Shown here piece after piece: positions 26,788-37,283 of a DNA stretch of 64,000 nucleotides. Made by a program: the position numbers and the translations under genes. Source of the stretch: CAZTJA01 sp964613745 (GTDB lineage Bacteria > Desulfobacterota > Desulfomonilia > Desulfomonilales > Desulfomonilaceae); NCBI GenBank assembly GCA_964613745.1, contig CAZTJA010000003.1, positions 1 to 64,000 on the forward strand. Reading direction: 5' to 3'. How positions within the stretch are numbered: the first letter of the stretch is position 1; the number at the start of each line of letters is the position of its first letter. A model generated the notes under the pieces. That model was not told where the DNA came from. It saw only the letters and a program-made list of their open reading frames with translations, and ran no database searches.

Positions 26788-27576
26788 TCAAAATGCTTCA
26801 GGGATTCCGTTGCGATACTTAGCAGACGTTTTCATCCAATCAATCGTAAGGAAAACCAGGGTAACTCCGTAAATAACAAAATAAATCAAGAATGAAGCCG
26901 GTAAGGAAAATCCAAGTAACGTTTCAAACATCCCAAGAATGAATGGAGGAATCATAGCAACGAGTGACAGCTTGAAAGCGCCACCAAACCCGAGGGGGAG
27001 ATTTCTGGAGCGGGCGGCAAAATAAGGAATGAAGGCAAATACGAGTGCTTGGATCAGTTTTGCGATCAAGAAATAAACAATAAGAGCGACAGCGACAATT
27101 CTCATCAACAATGGAAAATATTCATCGGCAAAGTCACGCAAACTCAATGAATTGATCACCATGTCCGGCATATCCTTTATTGACACTATTCTCGTTTCAT
27201 TACGACTTTTTACAAACAAACTGTCCTGTGTCAAAACGGCACCGGATGGAAAAGCCTTAAGATGATCAAGAGCATTCTTCCCGGAATCCCTGGTATCTAT
27301 TACGACACTCACCTCGTTGTCTCCTAAATCAACAATAAAGGGCTGCTTTTCCTTGATCGATGCCTTTCCATTTTTGATCGTGATTTCAGGAAAATATGTG
27401 TCGTACTTGTCAATCGCGAGGTCGACAAACTCTCTTAGCTGAGCTCCACCCCAAAAGACCATTCCCCAGGTACTCAATCCCACCACTACGATTACGATAC
27501 CGATGACAAAAAGGGTTCGTAATTTTACAATGTAATCTGAAATGCCCATAAACCCCTCATTAGGTTGAGAATACAT
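26788..27576 (-). CDS. DUF1189-like membrane protein
   Basis: A 262-residue membrane protein. It has one N-terminal transmembrane helix (about 22-44), a soluble extracytoplasmic middle with VDLGDNEVSVVIDT, and three to four C-terminal helices from about 160 onward. This fits the DUF1189 family, whose function is not known. GAGG six bases before the ATG supports the start; a second possible start lies nine codons in. It follows birA by 14 bases. Confidence 0.8.
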   Translation of the reverse strand: MYSQPNEGFMGISDYIVKLRTLFVIGIVIVVVGLSTWGMVFWGGAQLREFVDLAIDKYDTYFPEITIKNGKASIKEKQPFIVDLGDNEVSVVIDTRDSGKNALDHLKAFPSGAVLTQDSLFVKSRNETRIVSIKDMPDMVINSLSLRDFADEYFPLLMRIVAVALIVYFLIAKLIQALVFAFIPYFAARSRNLPLGFGGAFKLSLVAMIPPFILGMFETLLGFSLPASFLIYFVIYGVTLVFLTIDWMKTSAKYRNGIPEAF

Positions 27577-27590
27577 CTTATGCCTCAGAG

Positions 27591-28328
27591 CTATTGTACG
27601 TAATCTAAAGGATGTGCCTCTCCGGAAAATAGAGGTGTCACATTTCCGTCGCCGTCTTTGAGGATGAGTGAACCGTCCGGCCCAATGTCATGTGCAGTAA
27701 AGACCATTCCATTAACCATTACGTCTTTCCCATAATGCATCCACTCAGATTTCCAAATATTTGGAACAAAATGAATTCCTTCACTACCTATTCGATTGTA
27801 TAGGCTATTTACGGAATCGAGCACGGAACGGGCGATCGCTGGTAATGAGTAAAACGAATGGGTCTCTATCCGGATGGACGTGATCTTATTGTGCAAATCC
27901 GGTGGAAAGTCTGCGATCTCGGAATTTACATTTAGTCCAATGCCGATGATCAGAGATTCAACGGAGTTGCCGGATATGATTGCTTCCGGCAAAATCCCGG
28001 CAATCTTTCTCGAACCGACGAATATGTCGTTAGGCCATTTTAATCCCACGGAATTAATCCCAAGGTCTCTCAAAACATTGGCGATCGATACAGAAACGGC
28101 CAACCCTAACACGGCAGTATCCGACGGCGACAGGTGAGGCCTAAGGAGCAAAGACAATGCCAAATTAGCGGCCGAAGGAGAAACCCACAATCGGCCTAAT
28201 CTTCCACGGCCATGTGTCTGTTTAAGACACATGACGGAGGTTCCCTCCGCCGCTCCCAAGGAGGAAAGAATCCGTAACTGGTCCTGTGTTGACTCAAGCT
28301 CCTCAAATACCAAGGGGTCAGGCCACAT
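27591..28328 (-). CDS. birA: Biotin-protein ligase BirA, catalytic domain only
   Basis: BirA activates biotin with ATP and attaches it to the carrier domain of carboxylases. This 245-residue form has the biotin-binding loop GRGRLGR near residue 40, KWPND near 100, and the C-terminal SH3-like domain from about 195. It lacks the N-terminal DNA-binding domain of the bifunctional E. coli BirA, so it should not act as a repressor. Its start codon shares a base with the valS stop (TGATG). Confidence 0.95.
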   Translation of the reverse strand: MWPDPLVFEELESTQDQLRILSSLGAAEGTSVMCLKQTHGRGRLGRLWVSPSAANLALSLLLRPHLSPSDTAVLGLAVSVSIANVLRDLGINSVGLKWPNDIFVGSRKIAGILPEAIISGNSVESLIIGIGLNVNSEIADFPPDLHNKITSIRIETHSFYSLPAIARSVLDSVNSLYNRIGSEGIHFVPNIWKSEWMHYGKDVMVNGMVFTAHDIGPDGSLILKDGDGNVTPLFSGEAHPLDYVQ

Positions 28329-30994
28329 CAGGACGTCCTAAATTTGAGCATTTTCTCCAGCGATTCAGTCAAGCCGGCCCTTTTGGAAGACATCTCAAGG
28401 TGCCGATCTTTCTGCTTTTGAATAGCCTCGGGATTCGCCTTGGACAAAAATGCCTCATTTCCAAGTTTTTTTGTGACGCTATCCAGATCCTTGTCCAGTT
28501 TAGCGAGCTCTTTGGTCAAGCGAGCGATTTCCGTTTCGGGATCAATGACGCCTTCTAAAGGTACATACAACTTCAATTCACCTATGACGGCCACGGCAGA
28601 CATCTTCGGTTGATCGGTTGCAGTGCCGGGACCATGAATGTCCAAACGATCGACCCGTCCCAGCGATGAAATGATGCCCGAATTTTGCCGCAAAATCTCT
28701 GATTCTTCAGAACTATTCGGCTGAATTATCACTGGAAGCTGCCTACCCGGGGAAAGGTTCATTTCAGCGCGAATGTTTCGAATAGCCGTCACAACACCCA
28801 TAACAAGCAATTTCTGCTCTTCTACTGAGTCATCTATTCTAGTTTCGTCACACACCGGAAAAGGACCGCATACAATTGAATTCGAAGATGCGGTTATTTT
28901 TGATGAGATTTCTTCAGTTATGAAAGGAATGAACGGATGCAGCAACTTCATGGTTTGATCCAGAACCAATCTCAAAACCATGGCCGTATTACGGCTTTGT
29001 TCGTCATCCTCACCGGTTAAGTAAATCTTCGCCTCTTCTATGTACCAATCGCAGAATTCATGCCATGTGAACTGGTACAAAATCTGTGCTGCATCGTTGA
29101 ACAAATAGTTTTGAATGGCGGAACCGACATCACGAATCGAATGATTCAATCGGGATAATATCCATTTGTCCGAAACCGTGAGTTTGCTCTCGTCAAGTTT
29201 GCAGTCCTTGGGCAGTTTTTCTATGTATGGAAGGGCAAATCTGGCGGAATTCCAGATCTTGTTCATAAAATTCCGGTAGCCTTCGATGCGGGATTCAGAA
29301 AGTTTTATGTCTCGGCCCTGAGCAGCCAAAGCAGCTAAAGTAAATCTGAAGGCATCGGTCCCATACTTGTCCATCACCATTAACGGATCAATGACGTTGC
29401 CCAGAGACTTGCTCATTTTCTTGCCTTCTTCGTCTCGGACCAGCGCATGAATGTAAACGTCCCTAAACGGCACGTCATTCATGAACTTGAGACCCATCAT
29501 CATCATTCGAGCAACCCAGAAAAAGAGAATGTCAAATCCGGTAACGAGACTGGAAGTTGGATAAAAAGTCTTTAACAATGGAGTGTCGTCGGGCCATCCC
29601 ATCGTTGAAAAGGGCCAAAGTGCAGAGGAGAACCAGGTATCCAATACGTCTGTTTCCTGCACCAAACGATCGCTGCTGCATTTTGGACAGGAAGCAGGTG
29701 TCGACCTAGCTACAATAATTTCACCGCAATCCTCACACGTCCAAGCAGGAATTCTGTGGCCCCACCAGATCTGCCGTGAAATGCACCAATCTCTGATGTT
29801 TCTCATCCATTCAAAGTACGTCTTGGTCCAATGTTCGGGGATGATCTTTGTTCTGCCGCTTTCAACGGCTTCTATGGCTGTTTGTGCAAGGGGTGCTACT
29901 TTGACGAACCATTGAGGAGAGATGAGTGGTTCTATGACGTCCTTACATCGATAGCATTTACCCAAACTGAGATCGTAGGGTTCGATTTTGACAAGAAAGC
30001 CTTGCTCTTGCAACTGGGCAACAACAGCCTTTCGTGCTTCGTACCGTTCCATTCCCTGAAATTGGCCGCCAAATTTGTTGATGTAAGCATTCGAATCCAT
30101 AATCGTCATGTGATCCAGTTGGTGTCTTTGGGACAACTCGAAGTCCGTTACGTCATGGGATGGCGTAACTTTCAAGGCCCCGGTCCCGAACTCCATTGAG
30201 ACAATCGGGTCTCCAATTATTTTCAACTTTCGACCCACCAACGGCAAAATGGCGATTTTCCCTATAAGATGTTTGTATCTTGGATCCTCAGGATTCACGG
30301 CCACAGCCGTATCTCCGAGCATGGTTTCAGGTCTTGTAGTGGCAACAACCAGAAATTCGTCGGATGCTTCCACGGGATAACGAATATGCCAAAGATTGCC
30401 CGGACCGGTCTCATGCTGCACTTCTATGTCGGATAGAGCCGTGTGACAACGTGGGCACCAGTTGACGATATATTCGCCTTTGTAAATGAGCCCTTCTTCA
30501 TACAATCGTACGAACACTTCCCGAACAGCTCGGGAGAGTCCTTCGTCCATGGTGAAACGTTCTCTGTCCCAATCACATGAGCAGCCGAGCCTTTTGAGCT
30601 GATTAATAATGACGCCTCCGGAATGCTCCTTCCATTTCCAGACACGTTCAATAAACTTTTCGCGGCCTAAGTCCTCTCTACTGATGTTTTCCGCCATGAG
30701 TTGCCGTTCCACAACGTTCTGAGTGGCGATTCCGGCATGATCCATACCCGGCATCCACAAAGTATTGTAGCCGCTCATACGATGATACCTAATGAGTATA
30801 TCTTGGAGGGTATTATTAAGGGCATGTCCCATATGCAACGAACCCGTTACATTTGGTGGAGGAATAACTATGGAATATTCTTTTCCCGATTTTTGCTCGT
30901 CAGCGGCGAACAACTTGTTTTCAAGCCAGTAAGAGTACCATCTTTTCTCAATCTCTGCGGGTTCATATGTTTTCGGTAAGACGTCCAGCCCCAT
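28328..30994 (-). CDS. valS: Valyl-tRNA synthetase
   Basis: An 888-residue class Ia synthetase that charges tRNA-Val. The HIGH motif appears as HMGH in GSLHMGHALNNT near residue 50. The KMSKS motif is intact as KMSKSLGNVIDP near 530. The editing domain (about 190-340) and the C-terminal coiled-coil arm (from about 820) are both present. AGGAG seven bases upstream supports the ATG. It heads the transcription unit valS-birA-DUF1189-DUF2065. Confidence 0.98.
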   Translation of the reverse strand: MGLDVLPKTYEPAEIEKRWYSYWLENKLFAADEQKSGKEYSIVIPPPNVTGSLHMGHALNNTLQDILIRYHRMSGYNTLWMPGMDHAGIATQNVVERQLMAENISREDLGREKFIERVWKWKEHSGGVIINQLKRLGCSCDWDRERFTMDEGLSRAVREVFVRLYEEGLIYKGEYIVNWCPRCHTALSDIEVQHETGPGNLWHIRYPVEASDEFLVVATTRPETMLGDTAVAVNPEDPRYKHLIGKIAILPLVGRKLKIIGDPIVSMEFGTGALKVTPSHDVTDFELSQRHQLDHMTIMDSNAYINKFGGQFQGMERYEARKAVVAQLQEQGFLVKIEPYDLSLGKCYRCKDVIEPLISPQWFVKVAPLAQTAIEAVESGRTKIIPEHWTKTYFEWMRNIRDWCISRQIWWGHRIPAWTCEDCGEIIVARSTPASCPKCSSDRLVQETDVLDTWFSSALWPFSTMGWPDDTPLLKTFYPTSSLVTGFDILFFWVARMMMMGLKFMNDVPFRDVYIHALVRDEEGKKMSKSLGNVIDPLMVMDKYGTDAFRFTLAALAAQGRDIKLSESRIEGYRNFMNKIWNSARFALPYIEKLPKDCKLDESKLTVSDKWILSRLNHSIRDVGSAIQNYLFNDAAQILYQFTWHEFCDWYIEEAKIYLTGEDDEQSRNTAMVLRLVLDQTMKLLHPFIPFITEEISSKITASSNSIVCGPFPVCDETRIDDSVEEQKLLVMGVVTAIRNIRAEMNLSPGRQLPVIIQPNSSEESEILRQNSGIISSLGRVDRLDIHGPGTATDQPKMSAVAVIGELKLYVPLEGVIDPETEIARLTKELAKLDKDLDSVTKKLGNEAFLSKANPEAIQKQKDRHLEMSSKRAGLTESLEKMLKFRTS

Positions 30995-31279
30995 ATCAGG
31001 TTCTCCTAATTTCAGCTTCAGAGGTGATATTTTACGTATATCGGTCCATGAAAATCAAAACTCTTTATACTAGATGCTCGTGTGAGCGTGGGCGCAGGCA
31101 ATCTATTTTTATAACACTGTAGAATCTCTTTTTACAAGGTTTAGATGGTAAGATGCTGCATTAACCGGATAAATAGCTCACGTACCAAACAAGAAATAAT
31201 ATTGGACAATTCAATAAGTTATGTGTATTAATGAAAAATTAGTCCATGGTCCCGACAACTATTGTATCGGTTTTGGTCA

Positions 31280-32233
31280 ATGACGTACAAACACGTATTT
31301 CAAATCATCAGAATAATTATTATCGCCACCACGATGATTGTTTGTGCACTTGTTGGTAGTTCTTTCTCTATGAGTTCATTCCTCGCTCCCGAGCCCTTCC
31401 AGCAATCAAAGGAGGATATTAAGAAGTCTATTCTTGGTGTGAGATCAAGCTGGATGTGGGGCTGTAACACCCAAATTTTGAGAGATGGAGACAACGCAAA
31501 TAACGGTCCCGGAAAAAAAGAAATAACTCTTAACAGTCCCGTTTTTGGATTGGTAGCAGGAACGTTTCTCGGAGACGACACGGCTGTTCGAGGTCAAGCC
31601 TGGATCAATGTTCCCCTTGAGTGGAGCAACGAGTTTTACCTGGACTTTGAGCATCAGAGTAACACATATAGCGTACCTGTTGCCTGGAAGACCAAGCCTC
31701 AAGCTTTTCAGGCTGATCTAAGCGCAATCTACTTTTTTGATATGAACTACACTCCTTATAAGGTGGGGTTGGTGGGAGGTTATAAGTATTCGTATTTCAG
31801 TTTTGCCTCACATCGAGCTGGTTCATCTTCGACGACATTCCATGACCACTTTCATATTCATGTTCCGTATACGGGAGTTTACTACGCACATGACAACCTT
31901 CTGGGATTCATTACTCGCTTGGACTTAGCGTGGTCTCCTGTACTCGTTTCCCAAATAGACTCCGAATACCGTCAATCGTCTCCTGGACAACCTAGGACGA
32001 GCATCGATGCTCAATCACTTACCGGTCTGTATCTCGAAATGTTCTTCGAAATTTCAAAGAAGGTCAGCGAGAATAGTATAATTGGAGCGTTTTTCGATAT
32101 TGGATACTTTGAATTGAATGCCGGAGCTACAGTGAAGAGCACCGGTTCAGATAAATATCGCGTGACAAATTTTTCCCTGGATTCCTATCACACATCCCTC
32201 TTGTCCGGGCTATCTCTTACCTACAGATTTTAG
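31280..32233 (+). CDS. Outer-membrane beta-barrel protein
   Basis: A 317-residue exported protein. A signal peptide occupies about residues 8-35 (IIRIIIIATTMIVCALVGSSF). The remainder alternates polar and aromatic residues as in barrel strands (VPLEWSNEFYLDFEHQSN, YKVGLVGGYKYSYFSF) and ends SLTYRF, with a C-terminal phenylalanine as the outer-membrane insertion signal. It resembles DUF1207-type or lipid-A-modifying barrels only loosely. The frame is open to a TTG 18 bases upstream; the ATG is preferred. The 285 bases between it and valS hold no other gene. Confidence 0.82.
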   Translation: MTYKHVFQIIRIIIIATTMIVCALVGSSFSMSSFLAPEPFQQSKEDIKKSILGVRSSWMWGCNTQILRDGDNANNGPGKKEITLNSPVFGLVAGTFLGDDTAVRGQAWINVPLEWSNEFYLDFEHQSNTYSVPVAWKTKPQAFQADLSAIYFFDMNYTPYKVGLVGGYKYSYFSFASHRAGSSSTTFHDHFHIHVPYTGVYYAHDNLLGFITRLDLAWSPVLVSQIDSEYRQSSPGQPRTSIDAQSLTGLYLEMFFEISKKVSENSIIGAFFDIGYFELNAGATVKSTGSDKYRVTNFSLDSYHTSLLSGLSLTYRF

Positions 32234-32401
32234 GATATTGTTTCAATTTCATAATGTAAAAGTTTCAACAGCTATCACGAAAAAATGAATTTTTAGACCA
32301 TGGTTTTCTCCTTGCATAAAGGGAGAATGGTAAGAAGTTCTTGATTTTTTTGCCAAAAAATGTATCATATACTTACACCATTCCATGCAGGAGAAAATAC
32401 G

Positions 32402-32851
32402 ATGCGATCCTTATTTATCGCGGTGGTGTCGTTTTGCGTCCTTTTCGCGACCCTAGGCACTTCACATGCAGTAGGACTTTATGTTGTCGGTAAGGAGGAT
32501 TGTAATTGCTCTCCTCTTACGGAACGGGGTATTGTTCCCGATACCTTAAATACGTTAAAGGAAGCATTTGTGTTGCCGCAACTGGTCGCTGCGCTGGACA
32601 GAATCGGCATCGAGGTCAAGAATTTTATCTCGAGCATCGGCGCTCCGCCGGCTCATGCCGCCGAACCGGAGAAAACTCCGGAAGTAACGAACGGCGACAA
32701 AGACAAACCTGTGGTAGATACTCCTCCGGCCAAAGAGGAAAAACCTGCCGCCGAAGTAAAACCTACAAAGACCAAACAGGCTTCCCAGGTGAAAAAAGCC
32801 TCAGACAAACCAAAGAAGAAACGAGTTAGGGTGCCGCCTCGAGCTATGTAA
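32402..32851 (+). CDS. Small secreted protein with a lysine-proline tail
   Basis: A 149-residue protein with a signal peptide (about 1-22, ending TSHAVG). The mature part has one CNC motif and a short hydrophobic stretch, then a low-complexity tail rich in K, P, A and E from about residue 80 (EKPAAEVKPTKTKQ), ending in a basic KKKRVR. AGGAGA precedes the ATG and a terminator follows. It is probably periplasmic or wall-associated. I do not recognise the family. Confidence 0.8.
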   Translation: MRSLFIAVVSFCVLFATLGTSHAVGLYVVGKEDCNCSPLTERGIVPDTLNTLKEAFVLPQLVAALDRIGIEVKNFISSIGAPPAHAAEPEKTPEVTNGDKDKPVVDTPPAKEEKPAAEVKPTKTKQASQVKKASDKPKKKRVRVPPRAM

Positions 32852-32865
32852 AATAGAACAAAAAT

Positions 32866-32902
32866 AAATCAGCTCCGACGCTAAAAAGGCCGGAGCTGAT
32901 TT
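32866..32902 (+). terminator. Intrinsic terminator
   Basis: A perfect 12-bp stem, AAATCAGCTCCG / CGGAGCTGATTT, with a 13-base loop sits 15 bases after the stop codon of the secreted protein gene. The A- and T-rich stem ends allow function on both strands. Confidence 0.85.
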
Positions 32903-32999
32903 CGTTCTAAAAGGCAAGATTAAATGTAAAACTCGACCAGGAAGAGTTTCTTCGAAAACCTCCCCTTGTTACCGGCGTCGATCTACACAAGCTCAACTG

Positions 33000-35900
33000 T
33001 TAATGCTTGACGTTCAACAATCTTTCGTGCAGCCGTTTCGCTTGCAAGCTGAAAGCCTCCAATCGAGCTTCTATTATTTGTGGAAATGCGTTTCCGTCCG
33101 TTTCAATAGCGAGAAACGGTAACTTTTGATGTTTGTTCAAGACGTTGCCCATCGTCGGACCATGACCGTTCTTCTGATTAACAAGTTCCAATTTTTCAGA
33201 CGTCGTGAATTTTTCGCTTAAAATGGACTCTGCAACTCTTGTGGGCATGCAGCCAAACGGGCCTATTGATATGATCCCACAGGAAGGATGCAGAATCTCG
33301 TGGAGCGCAGCACCCACGGTTAGTATCGCTTCACCCGTCAGCTTTGGGGATACAAATTTCTTTCCGGCATTAATCAGATCATCAACATTGAGGACCTCGT
33401 AAAAAAAGAGTCCCGAGGGAGCCAACAATTTTCGGATTCTCTGGTCGAAGAATTTCTTGACATAATACCTGATCCAGAAGGGAATGTTCGGTTTGTCCCC
33501 TTCGATGTTGTTCTTGATGAGCCAGTCAACATATTTTATCCACTCGCTGGTCTGGCTTGTTCTTACGATGAACCCTTTGGCCGCCATTTTCTCGACTAAA
33601 TTTTGGAGCGAAATAGGATCGTTTCTTACATAGATTTCGCCTATCAATGAAATCTTCGGTATTTCGTCGTACGGCATCTTTAAGGGTATATGGGACAGGA
33701 TGGAAGCAGTTTCCTGAAGTTGTTTCTTGATGCGCTTCCAATTTGTGGCTATCACATCAACAAGAGCATTCCATTGCTCGAAGAATATTTTCATAGCCGA
33801 ATCTTTGTCCTGAGCTGCGGCGAGCAACGTGGACCAGATCTCGTACATCACATCGCCAATGATTATGGCCCTCCAAGCGGGCAACGTGAAATTATCCCCC
33901 AAACCCAGGTAACCATTCGATGCATTTAGTGTGAGTACTGCGGCATCAGGAATTTGATGTCGTTCAATAAGCCTCCGTGAAAAAACATTGTATTGGCCGA
34001 ATCTGCAGGGTCCACCGGCTCCCGGCATGAAATAGGCCGAAACCTCACCTGGCGGGCGGTCATCTCGAAAATACTTGAGCATTGAACCGACGGTAGTCTG
34101 CAACGGTAGGCATTCCTTGCACGTTGAATTGCCTCTGCCGATCTTGAGGACCTCTTCATCAGCAGGAGGCAACCCGTAGGCGTTGATTCCAACTTTGTTG
34201 AATGTCTTAACAAGAGCTTCGTGAGCGAAACGCCCCATGGCCGGCATAATGATTCGTACACTCGGATCGGTTAAGGCCAGCTTGCGTCCGTCTGCAAGAG
34301 CGATAACCGCTTTTCCTCCGTGGACTTCCGCACGAGCGGCTCGGAAATCTCGAGAAACTAATCGGATTTGATTTTTGGACTCAAGTTCTCGGTAATAGTT
34401 GACAATGTCCAGAAAGGCCTCAATCCGCGTTTCAAGACCGGCATCTGCCGTGTGGCTATCGAGTTCAAGTGTTAAACTGGGCTTTTTGCCCATTATATCT
34501 CTGAAGTACCCCACCACAAAAGAGTCCGGTCCGCACGAAAAGTTGCTGATGAAAGTTCCAAACAGTTTTGGATGATTCTTCACAAAACCGGCGGCTTTAA
34601 GAATCATTCTACCCATGGACCAATACATCGTATCGGCATCATCAAGTTGTTCATCCTCAAAGGGAAGCATGTCAAAGGGGATGATATGGAAACCGCGGGA
34701 TGCGAATTTTGCGGAAATGCCTTTATTCGCCTCGAATGCGAAAGCGTTATACGGTCTTCCGAAAAGGACTACACCCATCTTAGTGTCTTCGTTCTCGATT
34801 TCAGCCAAAATCTCGGAGCCTTTTTTCCGCAATTCCGTGCGGAATTCCTCGTGCTTTTCTTTAGCCTTCTTCAATGCCTTTATCGCATCAGATTTTGATT
34901 TTCCTAAATCTGCAGCCAATTTGATGAACTCGGCTTGGGAATGATCAAAGCCTCTGCTGAAATCAAAGAAAGGCGAAAGGACTTTTTTGTCGCGGGTGTC
35001 GTCAAACGTACTGCGGAGGTAAAAAGGTTCTCCCTGAACGAACACACACGTACAAGTGTTCTGATTTTCCGAATCTGTCGGGATACCCCTAATGTGTGGC
35101 AGGAACAGAATGTCCGGATTCTTTTTCAAGAGCGAGTGCATAAATCCGTGTGAGATTTCTACGGGGTAGCAAAAGGCAGCTTGTTGCTGATCAACGCCGG
35201 CGGGGTCGGGTTTTTCGGGTAATACCGCACGAAAACCGAGTTCAGAAAAAAAGGTGTTAAAAAACGGAAAAAAAGTGTTCATCAAAAAAGATCTGTTGAT
35301 GCCTATCGTGGGTCTTGTATCATTCGGGTCATCGGGAGAAAGATCTTTGAACACGATTCGTTGACGAAAGTTGACCATGTCGAAATTGCGTTTATCGAAT
35401 TCAAGATTTCTGATGAGATTAACGTACCTGTTGCAGGCTCCCCCGAAAGGATATGTCTTGCCCTCAATTTCTATCCTCGAGATTTCGCAACCCAAATCGC
35501 ACTTTTCTTTGCCGCCGCCGCAAGTGAATGAATTTTTGTGTACGACTTCGCGGGCAACGAGACGGTCAAGATCAAAAGAAGCTTCCTTCATCAATCCGAG
35601 ATCTATGCGCCGTTCCACTTCCAGAGCTACTCCGAAAGCTCCCATCAATCCCGGTTCCGGGGGAACGACGATTTCTTTGCCTGTCAGAGCCGCCATAGCA
35701 GCAGGGATGGCCTCGTTATAGCAGACGCCTCCTTGCATAAAGACTTTCTTGCCTACCGGCCTATTGCCCTTTACCCTGTTGGAATAATTCATACAAATCG
35801 AGTAGACGAGACCTGCAACAATATCATTAACGGGAATACCCTCTTGTGCGGCATTCTTGATATCGGACCCGATGAAGGCAGCGCACTGGTCATTGAAATT

Positions 35901-37283
35901 GGGTGGATTTGATCCCGTGTAGGCAACCGAGCCGATTTCCGTGACTTTCAACCCAAGGCTCTCTTTGGCGGATTCTTCCAAAAATGAACCGGTCCCTGCA
36001 CTGCAAGCTTCGTTCATCGCATAATCACTCGGAACCCCGTTCGTGATATACGTATATTTTGCATCCTGGCCGCCAATCTCAAAAATAGTGTCCACTTCGT
36101 GATCAAAATAGACTGCTGCTGCAGCGTGGGCGATGATCTCGTTGATTACACCTTCGGTCAGCGCATGCAGCCCGGCAATTTGCCTGCCGGAACCTGTTAC
36201 GCCCAAACCCACAATTTTCACCGCAACACTAATTTGTGAGGCTAGACTCTCGTAAACACGTCGGGAAGCACCAACAGGATCTCCATCGGTTCTGAGGTAA
36301 TCGGCAGCAATGATTTTCTTGTCACTGCACCGCATAAGAACGCCTTTGGTTGTCGTTGATCCGACATCCAGCCCCAGAATTACACGATCTCCTGCATCTG
36401 CTTGGCCTCTAGGATTATCCTTAAAGTGTACCAGGTGTCTGAATTCGGCGAGCGGTTTGAGATACCCGAAGGCGGAACTCTTTCTTTCAAATACCTCGCG
36501 ATCGGAAGAATACGGCAAAGTGGGATTTTCGAGAGCCCACAATCCGGCACCAAGAGCCTCAAAGTAAGCCGCTTCCTCCGGAATATGTAAATCCATTATC
36601 TCCTTTTGCAGATAATGGATCATAGTCTCATTACGTGATGAACCACCAACTAGAAGAACCGAATTCTTGGGCAATTTTTTAAGAAGCTCAATGACTTTAC
36701 CGGCCATCATTTTAGCGAGACCTGCAACTACTTGCCCCTTGGGGATGCCTTTATTCAAGGCGTGAGTGCAGTCGCTCTTGCAAAAAACGGAGCATCGGCC
36801 GGAGACTTTATGTGGATGATCGCAAACCCCGAGATCGGAGACTTCATCCAAGGTCAAGTTCATTCGGCCTATTTGCTGCAGAAAGAATTCACCGGTTCCC
36901 GAGGCGCACTTATTGCCTGTCTGGATTCCCTGAATTTTGCCGTCTTCGTCAAGATGATAGACCAGAAAGGTTTCTCCGCCTGCACTCACCACGACTTTGT
37001 ACGGATCTTCCTTTCTTAAAACATGCGCTACCGCCTGTTCGAATGCTTCTGGTTCCGAGATGGTTGTAAGTTTTACGAAATTGATAAACTTTCGGCCGGT
37101 GACGGCTATAGGAAGAGCGGATGCATCCGGAATTGATGCCAAAGTTTCTGAAAGAACTTTCCTGGGGTTTCCCTCATGAGTAATGGTTTGAGCATCTACT
37201 ATTTCGATTCCGTTTTTGTCTTTTTTTAAACGGACTATTCCGAGAGTAGAGGCCCCTAAGCATAAACCCAGAGATTCCATCAA
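33000..37283 (-). CDS. BadF/HgdB-type acyl-CoA dehydratase activase fusion
   Basis: A 1,427-residue protein that fuses the ATP-driven activator and a dehydratase-like component of 2-hydroxyacyl-CoA dehydratase/benzoyl-CoA reductase systems. Two BadF/BcrA-type ASKHA ATPase units come first. The first runs from residue 1 to about 270, with CASGTGEFF near 125. The second starts at about 304 with GLDVGSTTTKGVL and has CSAGTGSFLEES near 424. A DUF2229-like domain follows at about 655 (GINRSFLMNTFFPFF), then an HgdB-like part with CKECLPL near 1053 and GPFGCMPTR near 1338. Activators use an Fe-S cluster to push single electrons onto the dehydratase. The natural substrate cannot be read from sequence. 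Divergent from a metal regulator. Confidence 0.95.
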   Translation of the reverse strand: MMESLGLCLGASTLGIVRLKKDKNGIEIVDAQTITHEGNPRKVLSETLASIPDASALPIAVTGRKFINFVKLTTISEPEAFEQAVAHVLRKEDPYKVVVSAGGETFLVYHLDEDGKIQGIQTGNKCASGTGEFFLQQIGRMNLTLDEVSDLGVCDHPHKVSGRCSVFCKSDCTHALNKGIPKGQVVAGLAKMMAGKVIELLKKLPKNSVLLVGGSSRNETMIHYLQKEIMDLHIPEEAAYFEALGAGLWALENPTLPYSSDREVFERKSSAFGYLKPLAEFRHLVHFKDNPRGQADAGDRVILGLDVGSTTTKGVLMRCSDKKIIAADYLRTDGDPVGASRRVYESLASQISVAVKIVGLGVTGSGRQIAGLHALTEGVINEIIAHAAAAVYFDHEVDTIFEIGGQDAKYTYITNGVPSDYAMNEACSAGTGSFLEESAKESLGLKVTEIGSVAYTGSNPPNFNDQCAAFIGSDIKNAAQEGIPVNDIVAGLVYSICMNYSNRVKGNRPVGKKVFMQGGVCYNEAIPAAMAALTGKEIVVPPEPGLMGAFGVALEVERRIDLGLMKEASFDLDRLVAREVVHKNSFTCGGGKEKCDLGCEISRIEIEGKTYPFGGACNRYVNLIRNLEFDKRNFDMVNFRQRIVFKDLSPDDPNDTRPTIGINRSFLMNTFFPFFNTFFSELGFRAVLPEKPDPAGVDQQQAAFCYPVEISHGFMHSLLKKNPDILFLPHIRGIPTDSENQNTCTCVFVQGEPFYLRSTFDDTRDKKVLSPFFDFSRGFDHSQAEFIKLAADLGKSKSDAIKALKKAKEKHEEFRTELRKKGSEILAEIENEDTKMGVVLFGRPYNAFAFEANKGISAKFASRGFHIIPFDMLPFEDEQLDDADTMYWSMGRMILKAAGFVKNHPKLFGTFISNFSCGPDSFVVGYFRDIMGKKPSLTLELDSHTADAGLETRIEAFLDIVNYYRELESKNQIRLVSRDFRAARAEVHGGKAVIALADGRKLALTDPSVRIIMPAMGRFAHEALVKTFNKVGINAYGLPPADEEVLKIGRGNSTCKECLPLQTTVGSMLKYFRDDRPPGEVSAYFMPGAGGPCRFGQYNVFSRRLIERHQIPDAAVLTLNASNGYLGLGDNFTLPAWRAIIIGDVMYEIWSTLLAAAQDKDSAMKIFFEQWNALVDVIATNWKRIKKQLQETASILSHIPLKMPYDEIPKISLIGEIYVRNDPISLQNLVEKMAAKGFIVRTSQTSEWIKYVDWLIKNNIEGDKPNIPFWIRYYVKKFFDQRIRKLLAPSGLFFYEVLNVDDLINAGKKFVSPKLTGEAILTVGAALHEILHPSCGIISIGPFGCMPTRVAESILSEKFTTSEKLELVNQKNGHGPTMGNVLNKHQKLPFLAIETDGNAFPQIIEARLEAFSLQAKRLHERLLNVKH

